Shown in pieces: positions 11,761 through 24,475 of a DNA stretch of 64,000 bases. The position numbers and the translations under genes are program-made. How positions within the stretch are numbered: position 1 is the stretch's first letter; each line of letters opens with the position of its first letter. The notes under the pieces were generated by a model. That model did not search any database and was not told the origin of the DNA. It was given only the letters and a program-made list of their open reading frames with translations. Source of the stretch: Gnetum montanum (taxonomy: Eukaryota; Streptophyta; Gnetopsida; Gnetales; Gnetaceae); assembly GCA_015680685.1 (NCBI GenBank), contig MNCI01015029.1:664426-728425 (forward strand), written 5' to 3'.

Positions 11761-11859
11761 CAGGAGTGATAAATGACTAAGTGCCCACAGAAACAAAATG
11801 GTATGATGGCATTCTCACTTACCTTATCACTTAGGCGATGCCACAAAGGTTGAACTTCA

Positions 11860-12960
11860 GAAGGAAACAATAGTTTCTTCATTGAGCAAAGTACTTCATG
11901 GAAATCATCAGACACCTTTACAAGGTGTGCATTGATGGTCTAGTTCATTGGCGTGTCCCTGATGTGGATCAAGTACACATTCTCTAAGATGCTCATGAAG
12001 GCCCTTGCGAAGGCCACTATGCAAGGAGAAGCATGGCTATAAAAAGTCTAATGGCAAGTTACTATTGGCCTACAATCTTCAAGGATGTCCATCAATTTGT
12101 CTGATCTTGTAAGTACTATCAATGAGATGGTGGGATAACCACAAGAATGGATAGTCCTCAACAGTAGATTCAACCATTGGAACTCTTTGATATATGGGGC
12201 ATAGACTTCATAGGTCCCATCACACCCATGTCCATTGGAAAGGCATATATCATCGTAGCAGTCAACTAGTGCACTAAATGGGTAGAAGCAGTAGCCATCA
12301 TCGATTGTACATCATCCATCGCTACTAGATTTGTACAACAACATGTTGTAAACAGGTTTGGGGTGCCACGTGCACTGATTTCTGACAATGGAACTCATTT
12401 TTACAGGTGCCACTTTTACAAAGTTAACATAACATTTGGGGGTTGAACATAAATTAACAACACCTTATCACCCCTAAGCCAATGGTCAAGTAGAAGTTAC
12501 TAACAGGGAGATCACAAAGATCGTAACAACGACCATAGGCATATATAGGAGAGATTGGAGCACAAAACTCAATGATTCCCTTTGGGCCTACTGCTTAACA
12601 TGGAAACTCCCTATTGGCTACTCTCCCTATAAGTTAGTGTACGGAAAACTTCTAATGCTTCCAATTCAATTCGAGCTCCGTACACTCTCAATAGCCTACA
12701 ATCTGAATCTTAACCTAAGTCTAGCATAAAAAGAAAGACTGATTGACCTCAACGTGCTAGATGAAAATCAATTAGTGGTCCTATCTTTGAATGAAGTACA
12801 CAAGGCACTTAAAAAACAATGAAATGACCTTAGAATACAGCAAGTAAAATTTCAATCGGGAGATTAGGTTCTCTACTAGAATCCCACACATGTACCTCAG
12901 AAAACTAAATTTCAAACATTGTGGGAGGAACCTTATGTAATTGATAAAACCTTTCTTTCT
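11860..12960 (+). pseudogene. Integrase of the Athila-like element
   Basis: The N-terminal HHCC region survives in part (DAHEGPCEGHYARRSMA near 11985, then YYWPTIF and a broken CK-Y-Q). The core shows FDIWGIDFIGPI with the first Asp (near 12200) and ISDNGTHF with the second (near 12380); the region of the Glu is shifted out of frame. It has stops and at least two frame changes. This segment is deleted in the related element at 23489-31893. Confidence 0.75.
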
Positions 12961-13079
12961 AGGGCCATGATCATATACAAAACCTTAGAGCCCAAATAAA
13001 AAGTAGTTGGTCAATATCCAATAAGTGAAGCTTTTCCATGAGCTAAGATAAGCCAGCACAACAACTACTTTAATGGATG

Positions 13080-14735
13080 GACAACCACGCTTAATTTTTT
13101 GAATCTCCTCCTTCCAACTTAGTCATGGGGGAGATGGCCATCCGTACTAATCATCCATATGGCTTCTCAAGTTTTCGACTTTTTGTTTTTTTTTTGATTT
13201 TGCAAGTTATTTATTTTACAACTTTTTGATTTTCAAAATTTTTCCTATTTTTACCCCAATTTTTGTTTTACACCATCACTAGTATGTTTAAAAATTTTAT
13301 TGGATATTTTACACTTTCTTATATATTTTACCTTGTTTTTTTAGTGTAGTTTTCAAATTTTTGCTAATAAAAGTGCTTTATTATTAATAGGACACAGTGG
13401 TGATGTAACTGCTACTAATGGTGGTTTGTGCTTAATGTTTTGGTTGCTAATGTATGGTTTCTATTTTTGAATTTTTGTACTGATGGCTCAATCACAATAT
13501 CTTTTTCATGGAATAGGTAGTGTGTCCACAACATTCGCCCATTCACTAACTCTATGGTTTTCCTTATTTGGGAAGTTTAAGGCTCCTTTTCATTAAATCA
13601 ACTTTTAATAAATTAGTAACCTTGGTAGTTTTTAGAATTGGGAAGGATTCAAAGGTTTGTATAAGGTGTGACTTCAAGGGGACTTAATACTCTTCATACT
13701 CTTCCACTTACTTGAGTGCTTGAGTGTTTTCATGGACTTCTTACCATTCCATTCCAACCACTAATAGAAAGTTAAATAAAGTCTTTGCATGGTGTGGTTC
13801 CCATCCAAAAAGAAAAAAAAACAACATGATGGGAATTTATAACACACCCCTTAAACAAATAAACAGGCTACAAGCATGGGTTATGAAACTAGAAAGACAT
13901 GTTACCCATGCTTGAAGGTCCTTTTAACTAAGGCCCTCTCTTACTTCTTATTTCTCTTTTCTTCTCTTTATGGAATGGTGGTTGTTTTGTGGAAGAACTC
14001 TTGTGTCTTGACAGGATGGATTGGTCTTGGAATGGCAATGCGAAGTCACTAAAAGAGGTTGGTTTTGGTTTAGACTAAGGATGGATCTTCTTCAGTCATT
14101 TTAAACATGAACTTCGCAAGGGACTTCTTATGACCTCAATTGGAATTCCATTCCACATTCTCCATCTTCCATTTATGTTGTCCATAACTTACCTTGTTGT
14201 CAATGTCCATGTTCTTGATTCCATGTCTTGGTCTAACGTATTTGAATTCATAGGTAGAATCTTTCAGGTTTTGCTTCTTAACTTCCATCAACCTTTAGTC
14301 ACCTCTGGGGCCTAAGGACTCCTTAGGTTGAGGTTAGGTAAGGGTAAAAAGAGCATGTGCTTGCTATGGGGAGGATCCACTTGCATATGCCTTGGTCGAG
14401 TTCATTAAGCACCTTATCCTTAGACATTCTTACAACTAGAATCTTTCATACATCCATCTTTTGCATCAAACCAAGTGCTCCTTTATATATTTTGTTCATT
14501 AAAAATGTTCTTCATCATATTTTTTAATTTTTGAGCTTTCAAAAACCCTCTTCAATGATTCTATGATATTCCTGGCTTTTCTGGGATTCCATGGATCCCA
14601 ATTTTATTGAAAAATTCCTTATATTTTTTGAGATATTAACATTTAAAAATTTTTCTCGATGGGCAAACTTATATATGAGGATTTGTATATGGGGCCCCAT
14701 CAACATAAGGGAAAAATAGTCTAAATAGGCATGAC
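13080..14735 (+). other. Long 3' untranslated region of the Athila-like element, first part
   Basis: Non-coding sequence that aligns with 29213-30560 of the element at 23489-31893. Shared landmarks are TTTTTGTTTTACACCATC, the 'catgttacccatgcttgaagg' block and 'tggggaggatcca'. Athila elements often carry an env-like gene here; no open frame remains. The end of the region resumes at about 18790-18958. Confidence 0.7.
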
Positions 14736-14739
14736 CTCA

Positions 14740-15170
14740 CTTAGAAGATTTTACATTTTCTCACAAATGTCAAAGGAGTTTTTTAATTTTTTAGAGACTA
14801 GAACCTTCCAGAGCCTATAACTTCCAAACCTATTTATCCAAATTCTTTGTTCTTTGACCCTGCAACTATCAGAGGTAAGCTCTTCATTGTGGGGACCATA
14901 GATGTGCCATTTTTTATAGCAAAATTTTTGCAATTTTTCTACCTCCCACAAAGGCTTAACTGAAAAATTAACTATTAAATACTTAATTACAAGAGTTAAG
15001 CCTTTCCAACAAGCCCTAGTAACATCTATAATAAATAATAAATAAATGATTAATAAAATTATCAATTTACCATTGTCCAATCTTAACCAAAGTGTAACAA
15101 ACTAATGAGAAAGGTATTCGAAAATTTTGAAGTTACACATTACACCTACTAATCCATGGATGTGTTGTGA
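14740..15170 (-). other. Unidentified segment with a 109-codon open frame
   Basis: An open frame on the minus strand, 15080-14751, contains YKKWHIYGPHNEELTSDSCR. No family was recognised, and the composition (TTTTTTA runs) looks more like a non-coding repeat than a gene. It lies between the 3' region of one element and an inverted fragment of another. Confidence 0.3.
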
Positions 15171-15179
15171 CTACAGATG

Positions 15180-15683
15180 ACACCAAAACATAAGCACATG
15201 TAGGAAGTAGGACTATCCTAACTAAAAGAATAGCCCTAAGAAGAACTACTTGTAATCCACATCACAGGTCCTCTTAGGGAAGAGGTAGAAGTGGAATCTA
15301 TTAGATAGATTCCAGAACTAGCAATAGTACCAACAAAACACTCCCATCCAGATGATGCGCTAGCGCAACCAACAAATCTTTAGGTGACCTTAATAGAGGC
15401 ATACTTGAATGAAATCAAATTAAGGGAGGTCCAAAAATTGGTGCTGTAGGAATTAAATTTTGGCCCTTTCCTGGAGCATGCACTAAGAGAAGTGTAGGAC
15501 CAGCTAAAGGCCTCTCCCATGTGACCAATCATCACTTCCACTGGGGAGTGGTACATGGGAGAGACATTTCTATTATGGAATAATAGGTAGCCAAGATTAA
15601 TAGTGAAAATAAAGGATATCTTAGTGTCCTACTTAGTGTAGGCCATTACTATAGTACTTGGGTTACTTGAAATAGGGGCAAAG
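15180..15683 (+). pseudogene. Unidentified coding-like fragment rich in TAG stops
   Basis: One plus-strand frame from about 15262 can be read for some 140 codons with amino-acid-like composition (for example LREVQKLVL and GEWYMGETFLLWNN), broken by in-frame stops that are almost all TAG. The family was not recognised. It abuts a minus-strand RT fragment abruptly at about 15683, so the join is a recombination or insertion point. Confidence 0.35.
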
Positions 15684-18600
15684 GGTATCTTTCTGTATGC
15701 AAAAGTTCCCTAGGGACTTATGAATGTGGTTTTGTCCTGATCTTTTGATGCAATTTGGATTTGGTTATAGCCACTATAACCATCTAGAATGTGGTAGTAG
15801 TAATGCCTAGAGATGGTGTCTAACACTTGGTCCACAAATGACAAAGGAAAATGATCTTTATAGGTTGCCATGTTTAATAGCCTTAAGTCAATATAGACCC
15901 TCCACTTGCCACCTTTCTTTGGCACTATTATGAGTGGGCTAATACACTCATTGTTCACAATGGAATAGATGAACCCTACCTTGAGACGTTGTTCAATCTC
16001 CTCTTTGACAATCTACTTTAGTTTGGGGATCAACCACTGCTGTAGTTGCCTCTTTGGCTTTATGGAGGCATCTATATAGATGCGGTGTTGGCATATCCAT
16101 AAATCAATTCTGGTCAACTTGTGATATGACTGGGCAAAGGCTATTGGCCATTTGTTGACCACCTTCAATAGCTTCTCTTATTATTTAGAAGTAAGATTAG
16201 CATCGATTATCACTAGCTTTCCATTGTTTAGAAAAGTATATTCCATGTCGGTAGGCAGAGTTTTTAGCTCTAGGGGTTTCTATTTAAAACTTTTAGGGAT
16301 TTTCAACTCTCTCCAATTGGTGTCATTAGGTTCATCATCGAAGAGTTTTCAATGAACTTACTCTAGTTAATCCATGTTTTCAACATAAGAACTCACTAAG
16401 CTCTTAGTTGGTTCCATGCATATTGTTAAGCTACTATTAGGATCAGCTATTAGCCACTGGGTGCCCTCCTGTTTTGTGGTTGCTACATATAAGTACCTTT
16501 GAATTTTAGACACATCTGCACATTACATACATGTTGTGATAGATGTACTTTTCACGAACCATAGTTTCTGTACATAGTCCCACCTTGTGTCATTTTACAT
16601 GATGCATGGAAATCACTTTTTCTCTATCTTCTCAAATTCATTTTCCTTGGAAATCTTCAAAAGATGTCTCTAATTCCCAACCATGTATCAATGGTGCTTA
16701 ACCAAGCCCTTTTCATGATGATTGGAAAGTTGCCTTTGCAATTATCAACATGGATCACTAGGAAGTTAGAATGATAGGACCACCCATAGATCATGGTCAG
16801 AATGTCCTCCACTAGTCCTAAGGGAACAATGATGGATTGATTTTCCAACTCAAGATGAATGTTGCTCTTCTTAAGTGGAGGTAGGTTCTAGGCTTTGTAC
16901 ATCTCATCAAAAATTAAATTTACACTAGAACTTAAGTCCAAAAGAGCTTTGCAAGGCTCGTTCTTGATGATTTTCAAATAGATTAGGAGACTCCTAGGAA
17001 TAGATCTTTTCTGGGAAGGTGACCATCCTTTATCTAATCCATAACAACATAGGTCAACATCACAGTATGCACTTTGGGTGGTGTTTGGTTTGAAGGGTTC
17101 TTGAAAAAGTTTGTAGAGGATGGGGAAGAAGTAGGATCATTAGTTGTAGGTGTATATAAGGGCTTTATAGGACTGTTGGTTTGAATGAAGCATCTTTTTA
17201 GTGTTTATGTTCTAAATCACTCAGCTGAGGAGCCAACAATAAGTTAATAGCTCTAGTGGCATTACATTGCTATAGGTAGGTTGAAATTTTGCCCTACATT
17301 GATGGAGTAGGTAGTAATTAAGTTGAGGGTGATGTGACATAAGTAGAAGGATGAGGAGGGTAATGAAAAAATGGGGATTCCTCTCTTGGAGATTGGGCTC
17401 TGTAGTATTTAGGAGGGTAGTAGTGATGTTGGAATAAAGCATGACTAGAAGAGTCACTCAGAGAAATGGATTGTTAAACATAGTATTCATATGGATTCTA
17501 TTTCTGGTAAAGGTACTACTGCCTTGGTGGTGGCATCCCTCATGATTGTGGATGTTTCCACTAATGGTATCGCTCATAAGGTTATGGTAGAGTCCCACTT
17601 GAATAGTAGGCTTATTATTGGTGGAATTGCCCTAGGTTGCCTTGAGGATAAGGCAACCTTCTGGGTGCTTTCCTTCTTGCTAGTTTGGGATTTAGAGCAT
17701 ACATCCTAGACTCCTACAAGTGTGACATAACAAGATAACATCCCTTAGGATGTTCATATTGGCAAATGTCACACCCATCATCATCATTTGATTCAAAATC
17801 CACAACCTCCTCTACTGTATTAGCCTTTCCCTTACCCCTTTGATGGGCATGTTTAGCTTCCTTCCTTCTCCTATGATCACAATCACTACTTTACTCTTTA
17901 GATTGCTATGCTATTTTTAGAGCAATTTGGAACTTTTAAAGAGTCCCACAATTTTTCTACTTTAGCCAAAATTTCAAAAATAAACTTTTGAATCAACAAG
18001 ATCCTTTGCTGCACCACTTCATCAAGCAGTGCCTTCTCATTATCATAAAATTAGACCTCCCTTCTGTGAATGGAAGGGTCCTAGTTATACTCTTCTACAC
18101 TTTTCCTTTTTCTTAACTTCTATTCTTCTTTGACAACCTGCTCATTGAGCCTATGGATTTGATGGGCTCTAAGTTCTGAAAGTCTCCCTTGGGCATAAAT
18201 CCCAAGAGCTCTCTTCGTTTATGTGCATAGCCCATCTATGATATGGTGGAGCTGCTCCCTTTGAGAATAACCATGGCTAGGACATTAGTGCAAAAGAAAT
18301 AGTACCTGTGCATGGCTGCATCCAAGGGTTCATGTGTTCCTTGTTTCCAACCTTGGATCTACTTTCTCAGGTTGGACACTTGAGAGTACATTTGATACTT
18401 GTCATAGAAGAGCTCAAGCATTGTACTCCATCTATGGATTAATTTTGGCTCCAAATACTAGTACAAACTTTTACCTTTCTTGATTAGTATCCATGGAAAT
18501 AGCTTTAACTTTTGCCATTTGTTTTCGATGTTCTATAAGGCATAGGCATCATGAAAGGCTTCAAGATGGTCTTGTGGATCTAAGTTGTATCCCCCTTCAA

Positions 18601-18784
18601 ACTTAGGAATATTGTCCATATCCAACCATTTAATTTTGCTATCTTTCACAAAACCAATTTTAAAGGCCAAATGATAAGGGAAACAAAATAATGAAGGAGC
18701 AAGCACCATGCAAAACATGAAGAAATCTATATCACGCTTAATTATGTTATGTTTTGTTATGTTTTTGTCATGTGTGTCAATCAT
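15684..18784 (-). mobile_element. Inverted Athila-like fragment (gag, protease, partial RT)
   Basis: On the minus strand, gag runs 18784 to about 17040 (KWLDMDNIPKFEGGYNLDP at 18660-18570), protease about 16990-16650 (SIIVPLGLVEDIL, FPIIMKRAWLSTID), a spacer, then RT 16150-15684 (IVPKKGGKWRVYIDLRLLN, DHFPLSFVDQVLD, LDGYSGYNQIQI). It is cut before the catalytic FMDD and before the start of gag, and no LTR is attached. It sits inside the 3' region of the plus-strand Athila-like element and is a truncated relative in opposite orientation. Confidence 0.8.
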
Positions 18785-18958
18785 GTATTACATGATAATT
18801 ATATAACACCACTCAAACAAAGATGTGGCATTCATAGTAGAGTTAGTTATGTAAACATGTGTCATGATGTCATAGTCCATGTAACCCCATAAGTTTATAA
18901 GGAACTCTATCCTTTTTTTTTGAACTCAAAGACGAGTTTTTACTCAGTTGTGTGGGTA
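18785..18958 (+). promoter_or_regulatory. End of the 3' region and polypurine tract
   Basis: The segment from TAAGGAACTC to TTGTGTGGGTA aligns with 31030-31069 of the intact relative. TGTGGGTA directly before the LTR start TGATGAAG is the likely plus-strand primer tract. Confidence 0.65.
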
Positions 18959-19288
18959 TGATGAAGCATTATTGTAAAGGATTACGATATTGTATCTATG
19001 TTATTGTAAATGTGATATTGTAGCCCTCTATACATCATCGTAGTTACAATGTAGCTAACCATAGTCATGACTATAAATACAAGCCCAACATCTTGTTGAA
19101 AACAAGTTTAGGCCTAATAGTTAGCAAAATTCTTGTAGTTTGTTTTCTTGAAGTTAGAGTTAGTATGAATGCTTGTAGTGTGATGAATTACAGTTGTATA
19201 GAATCTTTATTCTAGTAGATTGTTCCTAGACATAATTCATGAACTGTAATAAAGATCAAAATTATTCTTCATCATTGTAGCATATAAC

Positions 19289-21539
19289 TGTTGATGTGTA
19301 AATTTTGGACACGCAAACACCTGTGAAAACTCGTTTTAGGAGACTATCGCCTAGGGCACCTCCCGTATGGGTACGGAAACCCGGAAATGGTCTCAGCTGG
19401 AAAGGGCCATGTGACATTAATAATAATCATAATATTTTAAGAAAAATATTAAAAAACTTAAATTTGATTTTATGAAAATTCTATTAAATCTTGAAAAGCA
19501 TAGTAAAATAATTAAAAATGAAAATTAAATATTTATGTGGTTTTTTGAATAAAATAAATGACAAAAAAGAAGAAGAAGATAAATTCAAATTAAAATTAAA
19601 ACTTATTTGGTGCTCTAAACAGAAGGAAGATTTAGCTACCGTCTCCAGACAGGGGTTAGACGTCCCAGAAGAGGCTCTGATTGTCGCCGATTCAAAGAGA
19701 AAGAGCCTCAGGCCCCACTAAATGTTTGTGAAGCAACCAAACAAACAAATGCAGTTTTTCTAAGCAAAACATAAACGACATTACTCGATAGAATCACCCA
19801 CACTTGTAATCCTGTATACCTTGTATACGTAGACGTATAGTATTGGGCTGGTTGTGCATCCGCTCTATTCTATAAGGTAAGACGACTTTGATTTGCATAG
19901 GACAACTGCAAATCTTTGATGCGACTAAAATGTTTTATAGTTCCTAAAGTACTTATGGTAACGTGATGAACAATAATAATGCATATAGATAAAATGTGCT
20001 ACCAGAGACCCTGAAAGGATGAAAATTTATAAACCAAGAAATGAATATTTCAGAAAACCATATCCCTTCCTACAAAACACGATCGGCGCAGGAAAAATCT
20101 TCGAACTCAGTAGACACTTGATGATGAGAACTGGCATAAATCCCAACACAACACAGACACACAAAATGTAGCGGAGCTCCAATCAATCGAATTAATGCAT
20201 TTGTTGCAAAAACAACAATTTGGAATGCCTTAGAACTCTTGCAAATCAGAAAAGATGCAGATCACCAAAACAGTTAAGAATAACATGTGAACCAAAATGC
20301 ACGCATGTGTGCGCAGAAAAAAAATAGAAAACCGGCTCTCAAAAGAATCCGAAGCTCTATGCACAGCAGAGAGCTTCAATGCAACAGAATATCAGAACCA
20401 AATTTTAGAGCCAGTGGCCCCATAAATCATCTCAGGCCCTCCTCCCCCTCCTGTCCACAAACCCTGCTCTCCCTTTTATAGTGGTGCTGCGAGAAAACCC
20501 TAACCCTAAACCGCCAGCTGCTTTTGCCACGTCAACCGCATCACTTTTTTTTTATGCCACCAAATACATCATTGAAATGTGCCTTAGACCCTCAACAACT
20601 GCACTGCTAGATTCGGTTATGAATGTATGTTTTGCTTTTCTGTCTCTGTGTTGTAAAGCCTATGTCCATTCCCATGTTGCAAACCAAATATGCAAAAAAA
20701 AAAATAAAAATCAGCTCACAATTTTTCCTCTATTGTATTTACTATTATTTATAACGTAATGATATCTTTGTTATGGATAAAATATTATTTAGTTAACCTC
20801 TCAACCAAAATAAAATCAATATTTTTAGATTTCTTAGAATTTATGAGATCACAACTTCATTTTTTATTTTTTTGCATAACTTGAGTAATTGGTGTACCTT
20901 TTATATACTGTTTGGTTTTGTTTACTAGCACTATGGTAATGTTTTTATGTTCTTTTTCTTTCTATTTCATTAGGTATCTTTCAGTTTTGAACAGTAGCCA
21001 TAAAAATTGGAAGCACACAAATTCTTTTATTGACCAAATATCTAAGGCTCTAATATGCAGCATTCTAGAAAGGACATTTTTGTGATCTAGAATTTTGATT
21101 GTCTTAATTTATATTTCACAGAAACTTTTCTTCTTAAGTGTTTTTCAACTGGAAGAAGGAAAAGAATCAACATTGCCATAATGCAATTGGGATAAATTAA
21201 GGAAAAGATTACTCGGCACGCAGTGACATTAAAGTAGGGAGGTTGTAACACATTGATATTTTCAATTATCCTCGCTTAAATAGTAAAATCTTGAAAGCTC
21301 TTTTGCATTTAAAATGTGTAAGAAACCATATATTTTGGATCCCGCTTGTTGAGTTCACTGCTTTTTCTTTTTGTTGTTTATGGGCCAATGGAGCCCACCA
21401 ACACATGGACAATGGCCATGTGCAACCTCATGGAGTTCTATTTTTAATTTAAAATTTTACATTTTATTTTTTTATTTTTTAAAATTGAACTCGTTCAAAC
21501 AAGGCCCTATGCCTAGCATGGGTGAGGTTGGCCTCAACA
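19289..21539 (-). mobile_element. Solo LTR, 2251 bp, target duplication ATAAC
   Basis: It begins and ends with TG...CA. The minus-strand termini are TGTTGAGGCCAACC and ACACATCAACA, giving a 6-bp terminal inverted repeat. ATAAC precedes it (19284-19288) and follows it (21540-21544). No gag or pol lies inside. A minus-strand TATA box is at 20480-20473. This is the pattern left when the two LTRs of an element recombine. TGTTGAGGCC starts are common in plant copia LTRs, but the superfamily cannot be fixed without internal sequence. Confidence 0.8.
20473..20510 (-). promoter_or_regulatory. TATA box with telobox in the solo LTR
   Basis: TATAAAAG lies at 20480-20473 on the minus strand. A telomere-like AAACCCTAACCCTAAA (plus strand, 20495-20510) lies about 15 bp upstream of it. 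Teloboxes near start sites are known from promoters of translation-related plant genes. Promoter activity here is inference. Confidence 0.5.
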
Positions 21540-22152
21540 ATAACCTAGACTAGATTTATTTTCCTATTATGTCTATTTTTACTAAGCCATTTACTATTCC
21601 AATGTTCATTAGTAAGGTGAAATAAGTATAACTATTTTCAAGAATAAAGTATAATTATTTGGTAATCTAGTAATGACTTGACTTAATTCATTGAGTAGTA
21701 AAGTTATTTGGTAATCCTAGTGATAGTTACATCATCCCAAAGCATGTCTGGAAAACCAAGGATAGATACTTATTGTCATAGGATAGAAACACTTTACATT
21801 TTCATTGTACTTAGAGATAGAGTTTAAATTTACCTTTATCATGTTTACACTTATCATTTTTAAGAGCCAACAATATTAATTTATCATATACCTTACTAAG
21901 AGTTAAACTATACACTTTTCACCTCGTTAACTATAAGGGAGAAGACAATAATCATGAACTTACTATCAACTTACTAGTATACTTACATTGTCCATCTACA
22001 GATTATGATATGGTCGCACATGAATACTTTTGACTTGTACAGTTGAGTGTTGAAATACCCAATTATTCATCTATACTCCAAAGGATAATAATGATCAGTA
22101 GAGGTATGCGTAGTAAAGCTAAGAACACATATAGTTTATTGGACATAATATT

Positions 22153-23043
22153 TAATGAGCAGCATGGTACCCCTACGTCCAACCATATGAATCAAAAGCA
22201 TTCACACATGATTTGGTAGAATTCCATGGATGGAACTAGTTGTGCATCTAAATCGTTATGCCTTGATCGTAATTCACTATTTTCCCACTTGGACTAGTGG
22301 TAGGTTTGTCATGTATGGTTTAGTTTAGAGTGAGGCATATGATCCTTAATGTTGTTTGTCCCTAAGCTACTCTTAATGATAATAAAGAAATTAATTATTT
22401 CAATCTAATTAACAATGGAAAGTAAAGTCTAAACTAGCCTATGTGCGATGAGTATCTATCCCTAACTATCTACACATGCCTTGGACTTCATGTAACTACC
22501 ATTGGGATTACCAAGCATACATCATTGGGTGTACCAAACAATACACTACTAGATTACCAAGTAATTACACTTAAGTGTTCGCAATTAGTTGTACTCATTC
22601 TAGTTAATATGAAGAATAATAAAGAGTAGTGAATGATAATATTAATTAAAGAAATAGTAATATTTAAGTAATTAAAATCAGTTATAAATCTAAGTGGATG
22701 CTACAACGATGGAAGTAATCTCGATGTGTATTGCCAAACATGTAACATGTTCAAGTACGTCACACTCGAATAAGGATGTTGTACAATCACTTAACACCAC
22801 ACTGCAGGCATGCACTGGTAATTAACAAATCTTGAAATCAACAATCTATGAATCTATTTCTATCTTTCCTATATGCTATTTACTATCCCAATTGTACATT
22901 CAAGTGTGGTATTTATAGGCATGCATGGGAGAGGCGATATCAGATCCTTGACCTTGGAGGTTGTGCCCCAATATCAGATATCTAACATTGCAACTCCAAT
23001 ATTGGATACTCGATATTGTAGCCCTACAAAACAGAACTCATCA
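22153..23043 (-). repeat. Athila-like LTR, minus orientation
   Basis: The minus strand starts TGATGAGTTCTG (23043) and ends GGGGTACCATGCTGCTCATTA (22153). A TATA motif (CTATAAATA) lies near 22910. Flanks are ATATT and ATATC, so a solo LTR with one mismatch in the target duplication is possible. It directly abuts gag sequence at 23048 with no polypurine tract, so it may instead be the 3' LTR of a pol-deleted element. Confidence 0.6.
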
Positions 23044-23047
23044 ATAT

Positions 23048-23488
23048 CCATATGGATTAGGTTTCCTATAGGGATATTGATGCCTTAGTGGTGGCATACC
23101 CCATGACTATGGGTTTTGCCATTGTTGGTAATACTCTTAAGGTTGAGATGGAACCCCACTTGGGTAGTATTGTTGTTGATGATATGGTTGTCTATAGTCC
23201 CCTTGGGAATAAGGTAACATCCTTGGAGCTTTCTTTTTGATAAAATTTATATTTAATGCATATTCCTAAGACTTCTAAAAGTGTGACATTATTAGAAAAT
23301 ATCCTTTTAGATGTTTGTATTGGAAAATGTCCCAACCATCATCATCTAATGTTTAGTCTTTAACCTCATCTACTATAGCTTCTTTTCCTTTTTGCTAATA
23401 ACAGTCCTTTCCTACATCTCTTTTTTTTTTCTTATTTTTGTGTTTGTCTCTTCCTTATTTTACTTTCTCCTCCACAACCTTTGATGCT
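23048..23488 (-). pseudogene. gag remnant of the minus-strand Athila-like element, piece 3
   Basis: Aligns with 17484-17930 of the inverted fragment and, reverse-complemented, with the late gag and zinc-knuckle region of the other copies. It continues at 31894 after the intact element that was inserted at the ATGCT target site (23484-23488). Confidence 0.7.
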
Positions 23489-24339
23489 TGATGAGTCCCA
23501 ATATTGGATCCTCGATATTAGAACCTCAATATTGAATACGCGATATCAGAGATGCCAAAGCGATATCAGACATGCGATGTCAGAACCTGTCTCGATGGTT
23601 ATAAATAGGAGATAGTGGCACTTAGTTTGGCATTAGTTTTTAGTCCCTTAGCTGAACTCTTACAATTTTTCCCTTCTAGAGTTAGAATTATTTCTGAGTG
23701 CCCGTAGTAGGAGTCATAAAGTGAACAGATCTTTATTCGAGCATTGTGTACCTGAGCACACCTTGTGTCCAGAAATAAAGATGAATTTTGTGATAAACCT
23801 TGCAACATTTAGAATAGCTTAATTATTGCATTTCATGTTATTTACTATTATTTGATGCTTTTAGTAGTTAATTAATGTTATTTTCATCAAACCATTAATT
23901 ATCAATTATCAATTAATTAGCACCTAAGCATGACCACTTCAAGCATATGTGGAAGACTTGGTAACCTAGTAATGACTAGTGTTTAGTAATTCCAGTAGTG
24001 TTACACTAGTTTAGGATGTGTCTAGAGAGTGGGAACAGATGCTAGTGTTAGGACTAGTTAGAGAATAGTTAATTAGTTAAAATAAACTAGTTATTAAATT
24101 ACCTCATTTCTCTCTTTTAAGCATTAAGAACATAAAACATAAAATAATAAAAATCACATACCTTGAGTTTACTTAACCATACAATTATGCCTTACAAGTA
24201 AGCTTGGAAAGACAATGATCGCATAACTCATCCTTGTTCTGTGTAGGCACATAAGCACTTAATCCTTAGAGTTTGACAGGATCGTGCGTGAATGCTCGTA
24301 TTCATATGGTTGGGCATAGAGGTACCTTGCTACTCATCA
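23489..24339 (+). repeat. 5' LTR of the integrase-less element
   Basis: 851 bp from TGATGAGTCC to CTACTCATCA. TATAAATAGG near 23600 is the likely promoter and AATAAAG near 23773 a likely poly(A) signal. Short GATATC-containing motifs recur in the first 110 bp. The first primer-site bases TTGATGCCATTGCCAGGG start at 24340. Confidence 0.88.
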
Positions 24340-24475
24340 TTGATGCCATTGCCAGGGATTTTATTGTTTGTGCACTGATTAGAACTTAGGAAATCCTTCC
24401 ATCATTGAAACGAAACCTTGGACTTAACTATTCTACAATCACCAGAAAAGGGTATCACACACTTAATAATCAATC

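Larger units (their letters stand above)
6974..22072 (+). mobile_element. Degraded Athila-like Ty3/gypsy retrotransposon with nested insertions
   Basis: Order on the plus strand is LTR tail, primer binding site, gag, protease, RT, RNase H, integrase, long 3' region, polypurine tract, 3' LTR. Lineage is inferred from FMDD in the RT, the RNase H block TEKELMAV then LEKLRQYVLGYKVF, the primer site pattern, and the long 3' region. Every gene has many stops and frame changes. It is interrupted by a foreign block (about 14740-18784) and by a solo LTR in its 3' LTR. No target duplication could be matched, because the 5' end is rearranged into a hairpin. Confidence 0.8.
18959..22072 (+). repeat. 3' LTR of the Athila-like element, split in two
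   Basis: The first half is 18959-19288, with a TATA box (CTATAAATA near 19071) and AATAAAG near 19248. The second half is about 21540-22072; it aligns with the later part of the LTR at 23489-24339 (TTGGTAATCTAGTAATGACT) and ends at ATTATTCATC. A solo LTR fills the gap. The split is shown by the ATAAC duplication. Confidence 0.7.
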
